This document shows, piece after piece, positions 10,785-21,427 of a stretch of DNA of 64,000 nucleotides (positions are counted from its first letter, which is position 1; each line of letters opens with the position of its first letter). The DNA comes from Mangrovivirga cuniculi. Its GTDB lineage: Bacteria > Bacteroidota > Bacteroidia > Cytophagales > Cyclobacteriaceae. A model generated the notes under the pieces. The model had not been told where the DNA came from and ran no database searches. It worked only from the letters and a program-made list of their open reading frames with translations. The translations under genes and the position numbers were made by a program. The stretch lies in the NCBI RefSeq assembly GCF_005166025.1, contig NZ_CP028923.1:795001-859000 (forward strand), given 5' to 3'.

Positions 10785-13204
10785 TTATTTTCTGATATAG
10801 GCATTGTTGTGCTTTTCAAATGCCTTGATCAATCTTTGCATACTCTGATCTATCATTTTGTCTGTCAATGTTTTGTCTTTATTTTCAAGAACAAAACTTA
10901 AGGCATAAGCCTTTTTTCCTTCTTCAATTTTATCACCTTCATAAACATCAAATACATTGATTCTTTTCAGCATTTTTCTTTCAGCTTTGAAGGCGGTTTC
11001 TTTCAGATCATCAAAAGAAATATTTTTATCGATCACTAAAGAAAGGTCTCTACGTACTTCAGGGAATTTTGAGATCTCGTCGTATACTACGCTATTATCT
11101 TTTTTATCGATCATTTTATCCCAGTCGAACTCAGCATACCACACCGGCATTCTGACTTCATTGATAGCAGTAAGGTCATTTTTTACCAAACCGAGTTTTA
11201 CCAGTGGCGTTTTGTTAGAATATAGTGTAAGGCCATCTGCTAAAACACCGTCTGAAGTTCTTTCATTTGTGATATTATCAAAATTGAACTTTTTTAGAAG
11301 TGTTAAAACCTTTCCGTACAGGTAGTGGAAATCAGCTTCTATTGCTTTACTTTGCCAGTTTTCTTCTACAGCATCACCTGTAACGAATAAAGCTAATTTA
11401 TATCCTTCCTTATAGTTGTCACCTTTCTTTTGATAAGTTTTACCTAGTTCGAAAAACTTAAGGTTACTCTGCTTCCTGTTTTGGTTTCTTGCAATTGCTT
11501 CAAGTCCTCCAAAAAGCATAGTCTGTCTCATTACCCCAGATCTTCGCTAAGCTTATTCAGTATTACGACATCTTCTTCACTGTTTAGATCTTCTACTGCC
11601 TCAGAGTACTGTGGTTTTGTTAAGGAGTTAGACATGATCTCATGAAATCCAAGCCCTGCAAGATAATGAGCAGTTGTCGTGTAAATTTTACCCGGATCTT
11701 TCTCATCAAAACTGCTTAAATAATCAGCACTAAGAGTTTCTCCAAGTGGAATATTATTTAATCCATAAATTCGGATGATCTCTTCGATCACATCAGCCTC
11801 ACGAGTAACATCAACCCGATACGTAGGAACTGTTGAAATAAAGCCTTCGTCAGTTTCGTTTGACACTTCAATCTCGAGCCTTTGTAAAATTTCTTTTATT
11901 TTTTGCTTTTCAATCTTGATACCGATTAACCTGTCAATATTGTTATATTTCATATTAACTTTGACTGGCTCAACAGGCGTATCATAAATATCAATCACTT
12001 CGCCTTTAATTTCTCCTCCAGCAAGTTCTTTGATTAAGAGAGCAGCCCTTTTAAGTGCGTATAAGCAAATATTAGGATCAGTTCCTCTTTCATATCTGAA
12101 ACTAGCATCTGTTTTCAATAAATGACGCTGACTGGTAGATCGGATGTAATCAGGGTTGAAATAAGCGCTTTCAAGAAAAACATCTGTTGTTTTTTCAGTC
12201 ACACCGCTTTTTTCTCCACCAAATACTCCTGCGATACACATTCCGTCATCATTGCCATTACAAATCATCAGGTCTTTCTCATGAAGCTTTCTTTCTTCTC
12301 CATCTAAAGTGGTGAAAACAGTATTTTTAGGTAAAGTTTTAACCCGGACTTCATTGTTATCGATAGCGGTAACATCAAAAGCATGCAATGGTTGTCCTAT
12401 TTCATGAAGAACGAAATTGGTGATATCTACAATATTATTTTTAGGAGTGAGTCCGATAGCCCGCAATTTATTTTGCAACCATTCAGGAGATGCACCTACT
12501 TTTACGCCTTCGATCGTAACACCAGAATATCGAGGACATGCTTCCTTATTTTCCACAACCACTTTTACAGGTGGCGTGGTATTGGTAGTTGAAAACGAAT
12601 CGATGCTTGGCCATTCTACTTTATTGCCTGTAACAGCATGTACATCCCTGGCAACACCTATGTGAGATGTAGCATCAGATCTGTTTGGCGTTAATCCGAT
12701 TTCAATGACTTGATCAGACTCAATATTCAAATATTTTGCGGCAGGAGTACCTGCAGGAAGGTCAGTATTTAAAATCATTATCCCTTCGTGAGAAGTGCCA
12801 ATTCCTAATTCATCTTCGGCACAGATCATACCAAAAGAGGCTTCACCCCGGATCTTGGCTTTTTTAATTTTGAATGGTTCACCACCTTCGGGATACAAAG
12901 TAGTTCCAACAGTAGCTACCAGCACTTTTTGTCCGGAATCTACATTTGGTGCTCCACAAACTATATGTGAAGGTTCTTCTTCTCCGATGTCAACAGTGGT
13001 GATTTTTAGTTTATTAGCATTCGGGTGTTTTTCACAGGTTAACACTTCACCTACTACTACACCTTCAAGTCCGCCTTTAATGGTTTCAAATTTCTCTATG
13101 CCTTCAACTTCAAGTCCTGTTTGAGTTAACAGTTCTTCAAGTTCGTCAATTTTCAAATTATTTACATCTATATAATCTTTCAGCCAGCTAAGCGAAATTT
13201 TCAT
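10785..13204 (-). CDS. pheT: Phenylalanyl-tRNA synthetase beta subunit (read across one apparent 1-base deletion)
   Basis: Large subunit of the cytoplasmic enzyme that charges tRNA-Phe. It opens MKISLSWLKDYIDV, followed by the tRNA-binding EMAP/OB domain (about residues 40-150), B3/B4, B5 with the VIEEIIRIYG segment, and a C-terminal FDX-ACB anticodon-binding domain (EISKFPEVRRDLSLV). The reading frame breaks at a C4 run, 11534-11537. One added base joins LSEDLG to VMRQTMLFGG, giving 806 residues, normal for PheT. The gene is essential, so the break is almost surely a sequence error. It heads the minus-strand unit with the ZapB-like gene, zapA and rny. Confidence 0.95.
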
Positions 13205-13232
13205 ATTTAGTTCTATTCTGATTTTAAAAACC

Positions 13233-13240
13233 CAAAATTA
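13233..13240 (-). promoter_or_regulatory. Possible -7 element for pheT
   Basis: TAATTTTG on the minus strand matches TAnnTTTG about 30 bases upstream of the pheT ATG. No clear -33 TTTG is seen at the right distance. Confidence 0.35.
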
Positions 13241-13285
13241 ATCAATATCCTTTGTGAACCCATATAAAAAATGAATCATATCAGA

Positions 13286-13876
13286 TTAAGAAGCATCTTT
13301 TTCACCTGCTTTTACCGGGATGTTGATATAATTGCCTTTGGGAGGTATTGGACAGCTGTAATCGTGAACATAAGCACAGTAAGGATAATATGCTTTATTA
13401 AAGTTTATGAAGATGTTCCCCGCCTCTTTGTAAGGAATTTCGAGATATCTGCCACCGCCATAGGTTGACAAGCCGTTAGTTTCATCAGTAAAAAGCAGAT
13501 GGTATTCATCCGGATCTTGTTTCGTCAGGGTTAACAACATGACCTCGAAATTTTCTCCATCGATTTCAAAGGATGCCATAGCTGATTGAAAATAGGTAAG
13601 ATCTTCGCCTGTAGTACTTGTTAGCTTTACAGGGTTTTGAGGCCTGATCGGGCTTAGTCGGGCTTTAATTTCATAATCAGGGTTGTAGTCAAAGTAATTT
13701 ACCCCTTCAAATTCCACATCAGCTTCATTAAATGGAGAGGAGGAAGAATTTCTCAGGAATTCCTCTCTATCGGATTTCCATTTTTCCCAGGACTCCTCTT
13801 GATTTCCGGAAAGACTGTAAATAGTTATACCTATAACAGCAATAAAAGCGATGGCAATAATTATTTTAAGCTTCAT
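13286..13876 (-). CDS. DUF1684 family protein
   Basis: A 196-residue protein with an N-terminal membrane segment or signal (residues 4-24), then the DUF1684 pattern: EEFLRN near the start, DETNG..TYGGGRYLE in the middle and the C-terminal FNKAYYPYCAYVHDYSCPIPP signature. Length is normal. The family is common in Bacteroidota and Actinobacteria and has no proven function. It starts just after radC on the same strand (10 bases between), so the two are probably co-transcribed. Confidence 0.88.
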   Translation of the reverse strand: MKLKIIIAIAFIAVIGITIYSLSGNQEESWEKWKSDREEFLRNSSSSPFNEADVEFEGVNYFDYNPDYEIKARLSPIRPQNPVKLTSTTGEDLTYFQSAMASFEIDGENFEVMLLTLTKQDPDEYHLLFTDETNGLSTYGGGRYLEIPYKEAGNIFINFNKAYYPYCAYVHDYSCPIPPKGNYINIPVKAGEKDAS

Positions 13877-13885
13877 TTTTTCAAT

Positions 13886-14572
13886 TTATAATACTCCTTC
13901 ATCTGCCATGCTAAAATAGCCATTATTGGTAATTATTAAGTGATCAAGTACTGGAACTTCCAGAAGAAGGCCGGCTTCTTTGATTTTTCTGGTAAGTTGA
14001 AGATCTGCCTGGCTGGGCTTTAGGTTCCCTGAGGGGTGGTTGTGTGAAAGAATAACTCCTGAAGCAGTATGATCAATAGCCATTTTGAAGACAATTTTGG
14101 GATCGACGACAGTTCCGGAAACACCTCCGCTACTTGTCTTTATTGATTTTATAACTCCATTTTGCCTGTTTAATAAAATAACCCAGAATTCTTCATGAGG
14201 TAAATCTCTCATTAACGGGCTGAGAATATTATAAGCATCAGTCGAGCAGGTTATTCTTGAAATGTTTTTTCCTTCAGGTTTTCTTCTTCTTCCCAGCTCA
14301 AGTGCGCTGACTATACTTATTGCTTTTGCCTCACCGATTCCTTTAAATCGCATTAATTCGGATACGGTCATTCTGGCTATTTTATTTAAGTCGTTGTCAT
14401 TGTGATGAAGAATCTGTTTACAGAGATCGACTGCGGACATAGAGCGGGTTCCCGATCCGATTAGAATTGCTAATAACTCCGCATCACTAAGTGTTGATTT
14501 TCCTTTGGTTAATAATTTTTCACGCGGCCTGTCTTCTTCGGCCCAGCTTCTAATGTTTAGGTGTGTGTTCAT
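13886..14572 (-). CDS. radC: RadC-family (JAB domain) protein
   Basis: A 228-residue RadC-like protein: N-terminal helix-hairpin-helix region (MRFKGIGEAKAISIVSALELG) and C-terminal JAMM/MPN metallo-domain with the motif SHNHPSGNLKPSQAD. The family was once linked to DNA repair, but that role is doubtful and the true substrate is unknown. I chose ATG 14572 (MNTHLNIRSWAEEDRPRE), because family members begin at the IRSW..DRPREK segment; a Met 12 codons upstream is possible. Followed by DUF1684. Confidence 0.9.
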   Translation of the reverse strand: MNTHLNIRSWAEEDRPREKLLTKGKSTLSDAELLAILIGSGTRSMSAVDLCKQILHHNDNDLNKIARMTVSELMRFKGIGEAKAISIVSALELGRRRKPEGKNISRITCSTDAYNILSPLMRDLPHEEFWVILLNRQNGVIKSIKTSSGGVSGTVVDPKIVFKMAIDHTASGVILSHNHPSGNLKPSQADLQLTRKIKEAGLLLEVPVLDHLIITNNGYFSMADEGVL

Positions 14573-14688
14573 CCTGACAAATAAAATACTGTCTAAGGTA
14601 AATGCCAAGGTAAACGTTTAATTAGCAGAATAAATCCAAAAGTGGAATCAAACTGATGAGTTTAATTCTTTTGTTTTGGTAAAAAATA

Positions 14689-14716
14689 AAGGCAGGTATA
14701 AAATTTACCTGCCTTA
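14689..14716 (-). terminator. Terminator after the second M1 peptidase
   Basis: AAGGCAGGTAAA and TATACCTGCCTT form the stem; on the minus strand it is followed by a T-rich run (TTTATTTTTT). Confidence 0.8.
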
Positions 14717-14724
14717 AATATTGA

Positions 14725-16832
14725 TTATTTTCTTTTTGCAGTAAAGACCTGACCCTGGGCGCTAATATTTGCAGCTGTGAATTCATCTCCTTCTTTGATG
14801 AATTCAATAGATATAAATCCATCCAAGCTTTTAAATTCACTGTCACTTACTGGAATCAACCAGCTATTTACACCACCACGGGGCACCCTTATTTTTAGTT
14901 TTCCGTTTTCTTCTTCAATAAACATGGCAAGGGGCACCTGATCGATCATATATTCTCCGGATACCTTCATGTCTGGCCCAACGGATTTATAAATTTTCTC
15001 CATAGAAGGAGAGATGTTATTCTTTTGAGATTCGTCAGGAACTCCAAGGCTAACCAACGCATAATTTACTTCTTTAGCATTATCTATAGTGATAGTATAT
15101 TTCTTATCATTTTTCCATACATCAGCCTTCTTGGTATAAGTTTTTGTAGAGCCATCATTATAATAAACATCAAGCTTTAAGGGTACAGGACGAGTCCCTT
15201 TATTTTCTACAGTTATTTCATTTCCCTTAAGATCAGTAATTGCCAGATCTGCATTTCCATAATTAAAAAACCATGGTTTAAAAAGCCAGGTTAGATCTTC
15301 TCCGGTTACATCCTCCATTGTGAATATAAAGTCATATGGGGTTGGTGATTTCTGAGCCCACCTATTAATATATTCACTATATGCTTTTTGAAACATTTCA
15401 TCACCCAAATAATCATGCAACATTGCATAAAAGAACCCAGGTAGACTGTATGATGCGTAGCCGTAATTGGTTTGATCCATAAATTGAGTAGAAGTGATCA
15501 GAGGAAGATCTTCAATTGTTCCCATGGTACCACCACCTGTTGCCAGACCAACATAATTTGGGTCCTCGCTTTCTACGAAATATTTATTTATCACTAATTG
15601 AGTGATATACTGAGCCCAGCCTTCATCCATAGCTGCGAATCTTCTTTCATTTATTCTAACATACATAGGAAAATAGGTGTGGAACATTTCGTGTACCGTT
15701 ACTCCCAATCCAGGACCGGCATTGTTAGCCATCATTGGAAACTCCATTCCCCCACCTCTTAATCCGATAAAAGTAGTAAAAGCAGGATATGGATAAGCAA
15801 CTCCAGGCATGTCTTCAGAGAAATGCTTCATAGTTTTTTTCTGATAGTCCGTCACTTTTGAATATGCTTGGGCTTGTCCTTTAGGGAATACAGTACTTAT
15901 TAAAACATTTCTATCTTCAACTTTTTGGTTTATCGCATCCCACTGGTAGTGATCACTAACACTAAAAGCAAAATCGCTTACTTCTTCTGCAACATAATGC
16001 CACGTACCTGATTTATTTTTATAATTCTGAAGATCGTCTTCAGTTATCACATGAACTACTTCTTCAGAAGTTTTGGCTTGCTTGTATTTTTCCAGAATAT
16101 CATCCTGGAAAACTTCCTCGGGGTTTTGAAGCATTCCCGTTGCCCAGATATTGAAGTTCTCGGGCATAGTAAGTGTGACATCGTAATTTGCCAGGTTGTT
16201 ATAAAATTCTGAAAGGATAGTGTAGTTCATGGTATCCCATCCGAAGATATCATCGTAAACGGAGATTTGCGGATACCAGTAGGCTACATGATAGCTAGTG
16301 CTGTCATAAACACCCGTTCTTCTTAAGGTATTAGGTATTGTATAATGCCACATGATTTCAAGTTCAACTGAAGATTCAGGAGCTAAAGGTTCACTAAGCC
16401 TGATATACATATTTGTACCACTACGAGACACCTGATCTCCATTTAAATCGACTTCCTCTTCTTCCACAGATAAAGATGAGATTTCTGTACCGTTACCAAT
16501 GTCTTCAGGGTTAACAGATGATCTTCTGCTAGAACCTTCTTTGAATACATCATGATAAAGTCTTACTACGATAGTGTTTAATTCGTCAGGTGAATTGTTA
16601 TGATAAGTAATCTTAGCTGCTCCGGTTAATAGTCTTGTCGCCGGATCGATATTCGCATTAATATTATAGTCCACTGTGTTATGCCAATAATTTTCACCAG
16701 GGGCTCCATTCTTACTCCTGGTTCCGGCTTCGTAAGCTTCTCTTATTTCTCTTGGAATATAATATTTTTCTTCCTGAGCATAGATTACACAGGATAGTAA
16801 TACAAATAAGTAACTAAATATTATTTTTTCAT
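14725..16832 (-). CDS. Secreted M1-like metallopeptidase, second copy (read across one apparent 1-base deletion)
   Basis: Second, longer gluzincin, only distantly like the first. The zinc motif is HEMFH (His328 counted from the Met at 16674), with downstream DEGWAQY supplying the Glu ligand. The C-terminal part has a beta-rich domain and a PDZ-free tail. The ATG at 16832 opens a signal peptide (MKKIIFSYL..CVIYAQ) but shifts frame in a six-base run (16824-16829). One added base gives 702 residues. The internal Met at 16674 would lose the signal and about 53 residues. Probably exported; peptide substrate unknown. Confidence 0.87.
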
Positions 16833-17009
16833 GGTTGATATTATTAATACAATACGAATATAAATTAATAGGACCAGAATTCGAATCGAATAAATATGTT
16901 GATCACATATAATTCAATGAACGGTAGATAATAATGAAGAGCGAACTTTATTAACACCAAATACCGGGCGGTTTTTGGTGTTAAATGGATATCCTGTGGC
17001 ATGGATAAC

Positions 17010-17046
17010 AAAAAAAGCCTTACCCGATCTACAGGTAAAGCTTTAA
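17010..17046 (-). terminator. Terminator after rpsT
   Basis: On the minus strand AAGCTTTACC pairs with GGTAAGGCTT (one mismatch), followed by seven Ts. Confidence 0.8.
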
Positions 17047-17071
17047 TATTTTAAGCTAAAACAGCTGGGAA

Positions 17072-17326
17072 TTACGCCAGGCTGTTAACGTGTTTTCTCA
17101 ACTTTGATTTCTGGTTAGCTGCTTTGTTATCGTGAATGATATTTTTCTTAGCTAACTTGTCAATCATTGAAGAAACCTTGTTGTATAGCTCTAGAGCTTC
17201 ATTTTTATCAGACGTATTTCTCAAACGTTTTACAAACGTACGAGTAGTTTTATGCTGATAACGGTTTCTCAATCTTCTAGCAGCGCTTGAACGAATTCTC
17301 TTTAATGCCGACTTATGATTTGCCAT
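17072..17326 (-). CDS. rpsT: 30S ribosomal protein S20
   Basis: An 84-residue very basic protein that binds 16S rRNA early in small-subunit assembly. The N-terminal MANHKSALKRIRSSAARRLRNR and the helical C-terminal half ending KSKLRKHVNSLA are typical of S20, and the length is normal. Monocistronic, with its own promoter and terminator. Confidence 0.96.
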   Translation of the reverse strand: MANHKSALKRIRSSAARRLRNRYQHKTTRTFVKRLRNTSDKNEALELYNKVSSMIDKLAKKNIIHDNKAANQKSKLRKHVNSLA

Positions 17327-17362
17327 TTATCTATACTTTTTCTTGTTTCAAATTTAGGAGTG

Positions 17363-17392
17363 CAAATGTACGAAAATATTTACAAACACAAA
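17363..17392 (-). promoter_or_regulatory. Promoter of rpsT
   Basis: On the minus strand TTTG (17392-17389), 18 bases, then TACATTTG (17370-17363): a full Bacteroidota consensus 36 bases before the ATG. Confidence 0.65.
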
Positions 17393-17533
17393 ACATACCC
17401 TGTATTTTATCTGTAAAATTAATCGCCTTTTGCTCAACAGGTTACAAAGGTAGTAAATAATAGTGCCAATAATGAATTTTTCATCAATAGATTATTAGTG
17501 GGTATTCAAAAGGAATTGGCTTATTTTAGACCA

Positions 17534-18466
17534 ATGAAGAAAATAAACTTTTTACGTGTATTTATTATTTTAACATTGATTTTGATCCCGGTAATTTCTT
17601 TTTCCTGGGGCTTTTTTGCACATCGGGAGATTAACAGAAGAGCGATCCTGACACTTCCTGCTGAGATGAGTAAATTCTATAAAAACTTCTCTCAGTATAT
17701 CAGCGAACATTCGGTAGATCCTGACAAGAGGAGGCATTCAGTTCCTGACGAGGCGCCAAGGCATTATCTTGATGCAGATGTATATGGTGATTCAGCAGTA
17801 TATAAGTTGCCCAGGTATTGGAAAGAAGCAGTGGACTCACTTTCTGAGGACACCTTGAAGGCTTATGGCGTATTGCCCTGGCATGTTCAAAGAGTTTGCT
17901 ATCAATTGACGGATGCTTTTAAAGAAAAGAATGTAGAAAGGATAATACAGCTTTCTGCAGAAATGGGTCATTATATCGGAGATGCTCATGTTCCTTTGCA
18001 TACTACAATAAATTACAATGGACAATTAACAGGTCAGGAAGGAATTCATTCATTCTGGGAAACCAGGCTACCAGAATTGTTTTTCAAAAATTATGTTTTA
18101 GTACCTCGAAAGGCTAAGTATATAGAAAATACTCAACTTGAAATCTGGAATGTTATAGCACATAGCCATAGCCTTGTTGATTCAGTTTTATCTTCTGAAG
18201 TTAAGGCTCGAAAGAATATCCCTGAATCTGAACAATACAGTGTTACAATAAGGAAAAATGTTGAAGTTAAGCGACCTTCGTATGAATTATCAGCAGAATA
18301 CAATCGATTGTTAAATAACATGGTTGAAAAGCAAATGCTGCGATCCATAAATAAAATTGGTGATTTTTGGTTTACCTGCTGGGTAGATGCGGGACAACCG
18401 AATCTTGATAAGATGCTTAAGAAATATAATAAAAACGAAGAAAGCAAAAAGAAGAGGAATGATTAA
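17534..18466 (+). CDS. S1/P1-nuclease-like zinc-dependent hydrolase
   Basis: A 310-residue exported protein with a signal peptide (about residues 1-24) ending SFS before a Trp. Mature S1/P1 nucleases and bacterial phospholipase C begin with a zinc-binding Trp, and here W is followed by GFFAHREIN. The second zinc cluster motif is also seen (GHYIGDAHVPLH, then GIHSFWETRLPE). Expected to cut nucleic acids or phosphoesters outside the cytoplasm; which one cannot be told. I use the ATG at 17534 because it starts the signal peptide; an earlier in-frame codon at 17498 only adds non-signal residues. It overlaps pepP by 8 bases. Confidence 0.82.
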   Translation: MKKINFLRVFIILTLILIPVISFSWGFFAHREINRRAILTLPAEMSKFYKNFSQYISEHSVDPDKRRHSVPDEAPRHYLDADVYGDSAVYKLPRYWKEAVDSLSEDTLKAYGVLPWHVQRVCYQLTDAFKEKNVERIIQLSAEMGHYIGDAHVPLHTTINYNGQLTGQEGIHSFWETRLPELFFKNYVLVPRKAKYIENTQLEIWNVIAHSHSLVDSVLSSEVKARKNIPESEQYSVTIRKNVEVKRPSYELSAEYNRLLNNMVEKQMLRSINKIGDFWFTCWVDAGQPNLDKMLKKYNKNEESKKKRND

Positions 18467-19733
18467 ACCCGTAGATTATTACAGGAGAAGGCGTGCTAAA
18501 TTAATTTCAGATTTAGAAAGTTCAACGCTAGCAGTTTTTCACAGCAATGATCTGATGCCTACTAATGCTGATGGTAATTATCCGTTTGTTCAGGATTCCA
18601 ATTTGTATTACCTCACGGGAATTTTACAGGACAGAACCACTCTGATTATTGATAAAAGAGGAGAAAATGTTAAGGAAATACTCTATATAAGATATTCTGA
18701 TGAGCATACGAAAATATGGGAGGGAAGAAAGCTTTCCCAGTCTGAAGCCAGTGAAATATCCGGTGTGGAGGATGTGCGATGGGAGAAAGATCTTGAGGAG
18801 GATCTTGAAATGCTTTTATCCAATGCAGATTCAGTTTCTGCTTTGGAGGATTATCCACGACGAACAACTCCGGAAGTTTACAGCAAGAATAAGAGATTTG
18901 TTGAATACCTGAAAAAAGAATACCCCGGAAAAGGCATTAGTATTTTAAATGATCTTCTAAGAGAATTACGCTTTTCAAAAGATAATCTTGAATTAGGCTA
19001 TCTTCAGGAAGCTTGTAATATTACCGCCAAAGGATTTGGAAAAGTCCTTGAAACAATACGGCCCGGAGTTACTGAAAATGAATTGCAGGGAGTTTATTAT
19101 TCGGAATTTCTGAAGCATAATGCGGAAGGATTTGCTTATGAACCAATAATTGCTTCAGGAAGGGATGCTTGTGTATTACATTATGTGAGGAACAATAAAA
19201 TCATCAAAGAGGAATCGCTCATATTAATGGATGTAGGAGCTAAATACAGACATTATAGTGCTGACCTAACCAGGACAGTTCCGGCAAGCGGGCGATTCAC
19301 CTCAAGACAAAAGCAGATATACAATATGGTGCTGAAAGCTCAGCGTCATGCATTTTCCATTATAAGAGCCGGTAAGACACTCAAAGAGATTAATGCAGAG
19401 GTTGGGCTATATATTCAGGAGCTTTTACTAGAACATGGTCTTTTGACTATTGAGGACATCAATAATTCATCTAAAGAAGCCCCTGCCTACAGAAAATACT
19501 TTATGCATGGCACTTGTCACCATTTGGGTATAGATACCCATGATATACCATCGGGGACAGAACCTTTAAAAGAAAATGCTGTAATTACAGTTGAGCCTGG
19601 ATTATATTTGATCGAAGAAGAGATTGGTATACGATTAGAAAATGATGTGGTAGTCAAAAAAGATGGTATCGTTGATCTTATGGCAGATATACCAATTGAA
19701 GCTGATCATATAGAAGAATTAATGTCGAAATGA
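18459..19733 (+). CDS. pepP: Xaa-Pro aminopeptidase (aminopeptidase P)
   Basis: A 424-residue M24B metallopeptidase that removes an N-terminal residue before proline. N-terminal creatinase-like domain (to about residue 170), then the pita-bread catalytic domain. Metal ligands are visible: two Asp in MDVGAKYRHYSADLTR, His in MHGTCHHLGIDTHD, Glu in TVEPGLY and Glu in IRLENDVV. I chose the ATG at 18459 (MIKPVDYYRRRR) because GAAGAGGA just before it is a good ribosome-binding site and the family starts here. Overlaps the genes on both sides (8 and 4 bases), so this is one operon. Confidence 0.94.
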   Translation: MIKPVDYYRRRRAKLISDLESSTLAVFHSNDLMPTNADGNYPFVQDSNLYYLTGILQDRTTLIIDKRGENVKEILYIRYSDEHTKIWEGRKLSQSEASEISGVEDVRWEKDLEEDLEMLLSNADSVSALEDYPRRTTPEVYSKNKRFVEYLKKEYPGKGISILNDLLRELRFSKDNLELGYLQEACNITAKGFGKVLETIRPGVTENELQGVYYSEFLKHNAEGFAYEPIIASGRDACVLHYVRNNKIIKEESLILMDVGAKYRHYSADLTRTVPASGRFTSRQKQIYNMVLKAQRHAFSIIRAGKTLKEINAEVGLYIQELLLEHGLLTIEDINNSSKEAPAYRKYFMHGTCHHLGIDTHDIPSGTEPLKENAVITVEPGLYLIEEEIGIRLENDVVVKKDGIVDLMADIPIEADHIEELMSK

Positions 19734-20509
19734 AAAAACTTTTTATTCTAAACGCCCTGGTATTAACTGGCATTCTATTTACTGGCTGTGGTGATACTTA
19801 TAGTATCGACAACGAAACGTGTACTTACGAAGTTTGTGATCCCAGAAGGGCATTTACTGAATCTGTATCAAACAGGAGGTTAAGAGCTCTGCTTAATGAA
19901 AGTAATAATTATGAATTCTACCTTTACAATTCTGAAGGCTCAGAAATAGTCGATACACTTAACATATGCAATCAATTAGCTGAAAGTGTAAATTATAATG
20001 GTGAATTATTTCTTGTTACAGCCAATATCAAAACTCAGTGTCAGGAAGATCAGTCTCCAAAAGGCACTGCTTATCTAGCGAGTATAGTATCTGAACCTTT
20101 TTGTGATGTGGACAGGGTTAATTCTGAAGAGTCTGCAGACCTGATCAATACTGAATGGCAATTAGTTGGAAAGATTGTCCTGGGTGGCGATATCAATTAT
20201 CCACCTTGTGATTATATAGGGGCAACTCTAGAGTTGACTTCAACTACTTTTGGACAACTTTCCGGCGGTATGAATGAATTCAATGGAGCAGTAAATGAAA
20301 GCGGAAATACAATAACCTTTAATTTCGAGCAGCAAACTTCGATTGAAGGCTTTGAAATTTCAGTGCAATATGAAACATCATTAGTAGAGGAATATTTCAC
20401 TAATGATGAATTATCATATATAAATAACAATAGTGAGCTGAAATTGTGGAAAGAGACCGGTGTGGCTACTGATACGCTATTATTTCAGGTTCTGCCTGAA
20501 GAGCAATAA
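19730..20509 (+). CDS. Lipoprotein with META-like region
   Basis: A 259-residue protein with a lipoprotein signal (MKKLFILNALVL..LFTGC, Cys about residue 20). The C-terminal half (NTEWQLVGKIVLGG and following) resembles META/heat-shock-type beta domains seen in many Bacteroidota lipoproteins; the match is by eye only. Its ATG overlaps the pepP stop (ATGA), so it is translated with the S1/P1-like and pepP genes. Function unknown. Ends at a strong hairpin. Confidence 0.75.
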   Translation: MKKLFILNALVLTGILFTGCGDTYSIDNETCTYEVCDPRRAFTESVSNRRLRALLNESNNYEFYLYNSEGSEIVDTLNICNQLAESVNYNGELFLVTANIKTQCQEDQSPKGTAYLASIVSEPFCDVDRVNSEESADLINTEWQLVGKIVLGGDINYPPCDYIGATLELTSTTFGQLSGGMNEFNGAVNESGNTITFNFEQQTSIEGFEISVQYETSLVEEYFTNDELSYINNNSELKLWKETGVATDTLLFQVLPEEQ

Positions 20510-20510
20510 A

Positions 20511-20537
20511 AAAAGCGCTTCGATTGAAGCGCTTTTA
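20511..20537. terminator. Bidirectional terminator between the lipoprotein gene and tsf
   Basis: AAAGCGCTTC and GAAGCGCTTT form a perfect ten-base-pair stem around GATT with A and T runs on each side, suited to both convergent units. Confidence 0.9.
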
Positions 20538-20561
20538 TTTTATATTTCAGTAGGATAAAAA

Positions 20562-21392
20562 TTATCCGATAGAAATTCTTTTGAATTCAGCAACAGTAAG
20601 GCCATCTTTCACACTATTAAGATATTGTGAAATAGACTGGCTGTTATCTTTAACGAAAGCCTGCTCAAGTAGAGTGTTTTCTTTAAAGAACTTATTTAGT
20701 TTACCCATAGCAATTTTTTCAACGATTTGCTCAGGTTTACCTTCAGCCTTAGCTTGTTCTTTACCAATTTCAATTTCTTTCTCTACAATAGCAGAGTCAA
20801 CACCGTCTTTGTCAAGAGCAACCGGGTTCATAGCAGCAATTTGCATAGCAACATCTCTACCAGCTTCAGTTTGGTCTTCACCACCAGTGTTTTTAAGAGA
20901 AACTAATACACCCAGTTTGTTTCCAGCGTGTACATAAGGAACAACTTGCTCGCCTTCCATTTTTTCGTAAGCAAGGATATCGATTTTTTCACCGATCTTA
21001 CCTACTAATTCAGTGATCTTTTCTTCGACAGTCTGATCACCAAGCTTAATTTGCTTAAGCTCATCAATGTTTGAAGGGTTGTTTTCAAAAGCAGCGTCAG
21101 TAATTTCTTTACCAAGATTAACGAATTCATCGTTCTTAGCTACGAAATCAGTTTCACAACCGATGGCAACAATAATACCTACAGTTTTGTCGTCGTTAGT
21201 TTTGGCAAAAACATACCCTTCATTGGTCTCACGGTCACTTCTTTTAGCAGAAACCTTTTGACCTTTTTTTCTTAAGATTTCGACAGCTTTGTCGAAGTCA
21301 CCGTCAGCTTCAACCAATGCCTTTTTACAGTCCATCATACCGGCACCGGTCATTTGTCTTAATTTGTTAACTTCTTTTGCAGTAACAGCCAT
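20562..21392 (-). CDS. tsf: Elongation factor Ts
   Basis: A 276-residue nucleotide exchange factor that reloads EF-Tu with GTP. N-terminal UBA-like domain with VNKLRQMTGAGMMDCKKAL, the conserved CETDFVAKN segment near residue 78, then the core and coiled-coil parts. Length fits Bacteroidota EF-Ts. Last gene of rplM-rpsI-rpsB-tsf, but separated from rpsB by 101 bases containing a terminator-like hairpin. Confidence 0.97.
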   Translation of the reverse strand: MAVTAKEVNKLRQMTGAGMMDCKKALVEADGDFDKAVEILRKKGQKVSAKRSDRETNEGYVFAKTNDDKTVGIIVAIGCETDFVAKNDEFVNLGKEITDAAFENNPSNIDELKQIKLGDQTVEEKITELVGKIGEKIDILAYEKMEGEQVVPYVHAGNKLGVLVSLKNTGGEDQTEAGRDVAMQIAAMNPVALDKDGVDSAIVEKEIEIGKEQAKAEGKPEQIVEKIAMGKLNKFFKENTLLEQAFVKDNSQSISQYLNSVKDGLTVAEFKRISIG

Positions 21393-21427
21393 GATTATCT
21401 TGTTTTATAAGAGATCTAGATCGTATT

